Positions 60,871 through 64,000 of a DNA stretch of 64,000 nucleotides are shown piece after piece (within the stretch, counting starts at the first letter, position 1; each line of letters opens with the position of its first letter). The stretch comes from QUBU01 sp014337915. Its GTDB lineage: Bacteria > Pseudomonadota > Gammaproteobacteria > Steroidobacterales > GCA-2729495. The notes below the pieces were generated by a model, which was not told the origin of the DNA, did no database searches, and saw nothing but the letters and a program-made list of their open reading frames with translations. The stretch spans positions 1 through 64,000 of the forward strand of contig SZOW01000005.1 of the NCBI GenBank assembly GCA_030263395.1. The letters run 5' to 3'. A program made the translations under genes and the position numbers.

Positions 60871-62688
60871 TCACGATTCCGTGCTGCCCCGCCCCGAATC
60901 GAGGATTGCCAGGAAGGCTTCCTGCGGGATCTCCACGGCGCCGAACTGCTTCATGCGCTTCTTGCCCGCCTTCTGCTTCTCCAGCAGCTTGCGCTTGCGC
61001 GAGACGTCACCGCCGTAGCACTTGGCCAGCACGTTCTTGCGCATCGCCTTCACCGTGGCGCGCGCGATGATCTGCGAGCCGATGGCTGCCTGCAGCGCCA
61101 CCTCGAACATCTGCCGCGGGATGACCTCCTGCAGGCGCTCGACGATCTCGCGACCGCGCCGCTGGGCGGATTCGCGGTGCACGATCAGGGACAGGGCATC
61201 GACCTTTTCCTTGTTGATCAGGATGTCGAGACGGACCAGGTCGCCCGGCACGAAACGCGAGAACTGGTAGTCGAAGGATGCATAGCCGCGGCTGATGGAC
61301 TTGAGGCGGTCGAAGAAGTCGAACACGACCTCAGCCATCGGGATCTCGTACTCCATCGCCACCTGGCTGGCCAGGTATTCGATACGCTTCTGCACGCCGC
61401 GCTTGCCGACGCAGAGCTGCATCACCGGTCCGACGAACTCGTTGGGCACGAGAATGCTGGCGTTGATGTAGGGTTCGCGCACCTCGGCGATTTCATTGGG
61501 CGGCGGCAGCGAGGCGGGATTGTCGATCATGCGCGTCTCGCCACCCGTGGTCACGATCTCGAAGACCACGGTGGGCGCGGTGGAGATCAGGCTCAGCCCG
61601 TACTCGCGCTCCAGCCGCTCCTGCACGATCTCCATGTGCAGCAACCCGAGAAACCCACAGCGGAAGCCGAAACCGAGGGCCGCGGAGGACTCGACCTCGA
61701 AGCGCAGTGCGGCGTCGTTGAGCTTGAGCTTCTCCAGAGCGTCGCGCAGGCCCTCGAAGTCATCCGCCCTGGTGGGAAACAGCCCGGCGAACACCCGCGG
61801 CTTGATCTGCCGGAAGCCCGGCAGCGGTTCCTGGCATGGGCGCGACTCCAGCGTCATGGTGTCGCCCACCGGCGCACCGTGGACGTCCTTGATGCCGGCA
61901 ATGACGTAGCCCACCTCGCCGGCACACAATGCGCCGCGCGCCCTGGCCTTGGGCGTGAAGACCCCGACCTCGGTCACCACATGGGTGCGGCCGGTGGACC
62001 AGATGCGGACCTTGGCTCCCTTGGGCAGGGTGCCGTTCATGACGCGTACCAGCGACACGACCCCCATGTAGTTGTCGAACCAGGAGTCGACGATCAGCGC
62101 CTGCAGTGGCGCATCCGCATCCCCTGCGGGAGGCGGAATGCGCTGGATGAGCAGTTCCATCAGCTCGCGCAGGCCCTGCCCGGTCTTGGCGCTGACCAGC
62201 GCACAGCCCGTGGTGTCGATGCCGATGATCTCCTCGATCTCGCGCATGACCTTCGGCGGATCGGCGCTCGGCAGGTCGATCTTGTTGATGGCGGGCACGA
62301 CCTCGAGACCCGCCTCGATGGCCGAATAGCAGTTGGCCACGCTCTGCGCCTCGACGCCCTGCGCGGCATCCACCAGCAGCAGCGCTCCCTCGCAGGCCGC
62401 CAGCGACCGCGACACCTCGTAGGAAAAGTCCACGTGTCCCGGAGTGTCGATCAGATTCAGCTGGTAGACGGTGCCGTTGTCGGCTTTGTAACGCAGCGCC
62501 ACGGTCTGCGCCTTGATGGTGATACCACGTTCCCGCTCGAGGTCCATCGAGTCGAGGACCTGGGTGCTCATCTCGCGGGCCTCCAGGCCACCGCACATCT
62601 CGATGAAACGGTCGGCCAGCGTCGACTTGCCATGGTCGATGTGCGCGATGATGGCGAAGTTGCGGATCTGGCTGAGGCTGGGGCTCAT
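60871..62688 (-). CDS. lepA: Elongation factor 4 (LepA)
   Basis: 605-aa translational GTPase that affects back-translocation and 30S maturation. G1 AHIDHGKST (15-23), G3 DTPGHVDF, G4 NKIDLPSADP, followed by EF-G-like domains II, III and V and the LepA-specific C-terminal domain (KRKLLEKQKAGKKRMKQFG). Full length. Confidence 0.97.
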   Translation of the reverse strand: MSPSLSQIRNFAIIAHIDHGKSTLADRFIEMCGGLEAREMSTQVLDSMDLERERGITIKAQTVALRYKADNGTVYQLNLIDTPGHVDFSYEVSRSLAACEGALLLVDAAQGVEAQSVANCYSAIEAGLEVVPAINKIDLPSADPPKVMREIEEIIGIDTTGCALVSAKTGQGLRELMELLIQRIPPPAGDADAPLQALIVDSWFDNYMGVVSLVRVMNGTLPKGAKVRIWSTGRTHVVTEVGVFTPKARARGALCAGEVGYVIAGIKDVHGAPVGDTMTLESRPCQEPLPGFRQIKPRVFAGLFPTRADDFEGLRDALEKLKLNDAALRFEVESSAALGFGFRCGFLGLLHMEIVQERLEREYGLSLISTAPTVVFEIVTTGGETRMIDNPASLPPPNEIAEVREPYINASILVPNEFVGPVMQLCVGKRGVQKRIEYLASQVAMEYEIPMAEVVFDFFDRLKSISRGYASFDYQFSRFVPGDLVRLDILINKEKVDALSLIVHRESAQRRGREIVERLQEVIPRQMFEVALQAAIGSQIIARATVKAMRKNVLAKCYGGDVSRKRKLLEKQKAGKKRMKQFGAVEIPQEAFLAILDSGRGSTES

Positions 62689-62719
62689 GTGCCGGTCGGC
62701 CCGTGTAAAAAGGCGGCAG

Positions 62720-62725
62720 ATTATA
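62720..62725 (-). promoter_or_regulatory. Perfect -10 element upstream of lepA
   Basis: TATAAT on the minus strand, in the 82-bp gap before lepA, would start transcription about 25 nt before the ATG. I see no convincing -35 at the right spacing, so it may need an activator or be a secondary internal promoter of the operon. Confidence 0.45.
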
Positions 62726-62770
62726 CCCGGAAGCGGGGCCGGGCCGTGGCTGCCGGGCCTGTCGGCGGGC

Positions 62771-63028
62771 TCAGGAGCGCCGGCCGAACCAGGCCGCGAG
62801 CTGCGACTCGTCCAGCGGCCAGGCGCAGAGTTCGCTGTCTCCCGCCATCACGACCGGGATGCGCAGGCCATAGCGGTCGCGCAGCGCCTGGTCACCATCC
62901 ACATCGACGACCCGGAGGCGTACACCGTAAGCGCGACAGCGCGGCTCGAGCAGCTCCAGCGCCGCTTCGCACAGATGGCAACCGGGCCGGCTGAGCAGGG
63001 TCAGTTCGCGGATGGCGGCTGGCCTCAT
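62771..63028 (-). CDS. Glutaredoxin-like (DUF836-type) protein
   Basis: 85 aa from the ATG at 63028, overlapping the rseB stop (ATGA). Thioredoxin fold with LLSRPGCHLCEAALELL (Cys17-x-x-Cys20), VVDVDGDQALRDRYGLRIPV with the cis-Pro, and a short C-terminal helix. Such small glutaredoxin-family proteins are found next to lepA in several gammaproteobacteria; substrate unknown, cytoplasmic. Confidence 0.85.
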   Translation of the reverse strand: MRPAAIRELTLLSRPGCHLCEAALELLEPRCRAYGVRLRVVDVDGDQALRDRYGLRIPVVMAGDSELCAWPLDESQLAAWFGRRS

Positions 63029-64000
63029 CGCGAAGCCGGTGTACGATCCAGGGACCGCGCTGACTCGGCAATCATTTCCACGGTACGGGCCGGTACCTCG
63101 CCGATCGCGGTGACCATGTGGCCATCGATGCTTGTGGTATAGGCGTTGGCTGCACCGATCTGGGAAAGCCCCTCCGCCTGCTCGGAGGCGGCGACCGCCG
63201 GCTCCACGAACAAGGACACGGTGGCAAGGCCATCTGAATAGACGATGTGGCGCAGGCCGCTGAGCGCATCGGGCGCAACCTGCGCCTTGCGCACGGTCAG
63301 CCGGAAGCCGGGCGGTAGCGCCGTCACCGACCACTGCGGCCCCGCCTGTTCGGCCGCAGGCCCGGTGGCCGCCCTGGCGGCCCGCCGCACGGCGTAGGCA
63401 GCGGTGGCCACCGTAGGCTTGACCGCCGAAGCCGGGATCCGCTCCGGAAGCATGATCTTCGTGAACAGCAGCTGCTCCAGGACGCGGTCCTGCTCATCGA
63501 CCAGCTGGGTCTTCAATGGCATGAAGGTGGTCCGGTCCAGCCAGATCCGGTAGCCGTAGCGGAACCCATCCCTGGGACGTATGACGATGCCCCGGGTATC
63601 GCGGCCCGCGATGCGTTCGGGTGGAGCGAACGACAGCAGGTACAGCGCGTCATCGATGCTGGCGGGACCGGGAAGCCGCCCGCGCAACGGGCTGCTCGGC
63701 TGTCCACGGTCGTCCCTGGGCTCTACCAGCACCGCGTGCTGGTCGGGAAAGATGCCGGTGACTTCATCCTTGTTGCGGATGAGCTGCCGGCCGGCGTCAT
63801 CGCAGCTTATCCTTTCGGTGACCTGCCCGTCCTGCACCTGGTGCGTGATGTGCAGGACGCTGCTGTCGCCACCATGCAGGTGAACGAGCGTGCCTTCGTA
63901 GTTGAGGTACTCGACGGCATTGGCCATCCGTTCGAGCATGGCACGCGGCGCCTCGGCAGCCACTGCCGGCGACCCCAGCCCCGGCAGCGCGAGCAACAGC
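63025..64000 (-). CDS. rseB: Sigma-E regulator RseB/MucB, partial
   Basis: The 5' end lies beyond the window; about 324 codons are visible. RseB binds RseA in the periplasm, shields it from DegS and senses mislocalised lipoproteins or LPS. The visible N-terminus is the end of a signal peptide (LLALPGLGSPAVAAEAP). The N-terminal domain (MLERMANAVEYLNYEGTLVH, VLEQLLFTKIML) and C-terminal domain (WSVTALPPGFRLTVRKAQ) are typical. rpoE and rseA are expected just outside the window. A degP/mucD gene does not follow; the glutaredoxin-like gene does. Confidence 0.92.
   Translation of the reverse strand, partial: LLLALPGLGSPAVAAEAPRAMLERMANAVEYLNYEGTLVHLHGGDSSVLHITHQVQDGQVTERISCDDAGRQLIRNKDEVTGIFPDQHAVLVEPRDDRGQPSSPLRGRLPGPASIDDALYLLSFAPPERIAGRDTRGIVIRPRDGFRYGYRIWLDRTTFMPLKTQLVDEQDRVLEQLLFTKIMLPERIPASAVKPTVATAAYAVRRAARAATGPAAEQAGPQWSVTALPPGFRLTVRKAQVAPDALSGLRHIVYSDGLATVSLFVEPAVAASEQAEGLSQIGAANAYTTSIDGHMVTAIGEVPARTVEMIAESARSLDRTPASR

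Noticed and set aside
60223..62994. A 923-codon open frame on the plus strand opposite lepA and lepB
   Set aside because: It mirrors two full-length conserved genes, has no family resemblance, and is rich in His/Arg/Gly/Asp as expected for an antisense frame in high-GC DNA.

Overview
The window is a compact, high-GC stretch of chromosome from a gammaproteobacterium. Gene content and order match the core genome of Pseudomonas and the Xanthomonadales: serS-rarA-lolA-ftsK-trxB-aat-infA-clpA-clpS; exbB-exbD-msbA-lpxK-kdsB-phosphatase-rne; mfd-csiV-nagZ; rseB-lepA-lepB-rnc-era-recO-pdxJ-acpS. Codon use is strongly GC-biased, so nearly every gene has long antisense shadow frames. A lineage near Xanthomonadales/Steroidobacterales is my inference from synteny; there is no rRNA here to confirm it. 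I see no prophage, integron, insertion sequence, CRISPR array or toxin cluster.

Layout. 1-12.4 kb: tRNA-Ser(UGA), serS, rarA, a VanZ-like gene, lolA and ftsK on the minus strand; trxB, an acyltransferase-fold gene, aat and infA on the plus strand; then clpA and clpS. A near-perfect 29-bp inverted repeat lies between infA and clpA. 12.7-18.6 kb: four type II secretion genes, gspC-D-E-F, with no gspG-N in the window. 18.6-25.1 kb: a small acidic protein with its own promoter, then the SOS mutagenesis operon lexA-imuA-imuB-dnaE2 behind a clear LexA box. 25.4-31.4 kb: an Lpp-like alanine-rich lipoprotein converging on an L,D-transpeptidase, then yceD-rpmF-plsX-fabH, maf and rluC. 31.4-34.3 kb: rne behind a 350-nt structured leader.

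34.3-46.4 kb is an envelope block: a low-molecular-weight phosphatase, kdsB, lpxK, msbA, exbD, exbB (lipid A and Kdo supply and export), comEC, a DUF2062 gene, the LolCDE lipoprotein releasing complex and a small secreted protein. 46.5-55.3 kb: mfd, csiV, a PAS-GGDEF protein with a ruined active-site motif, hpt, nagZ, a second L,D-transpeptidase and rlmD. 55.3-64 kb: one tightly overlapping minus-strand operon running from rseB (cut by the window end) through a glutaredoxin-like gene, lepA, lepB, a DUF4845 gene, rnc, era, recO, pdxJ and acpS to a PolB-like exonuclease.

Most of the window is conserved housekeeping, and I found no convincing wholly new multi-gene system. The points most worth checking are a GspE without its tetracysteine motif, the Lpp-like lipoprotein/L,D-transpeptidase pair, the palindromic repeat after infA, a probable leaderless yceD mRNA, the rne leader, the degenerate GGDEF protein, and an uncharacterised 96-residue exported protein with its own promoter and operator-like palindrome.
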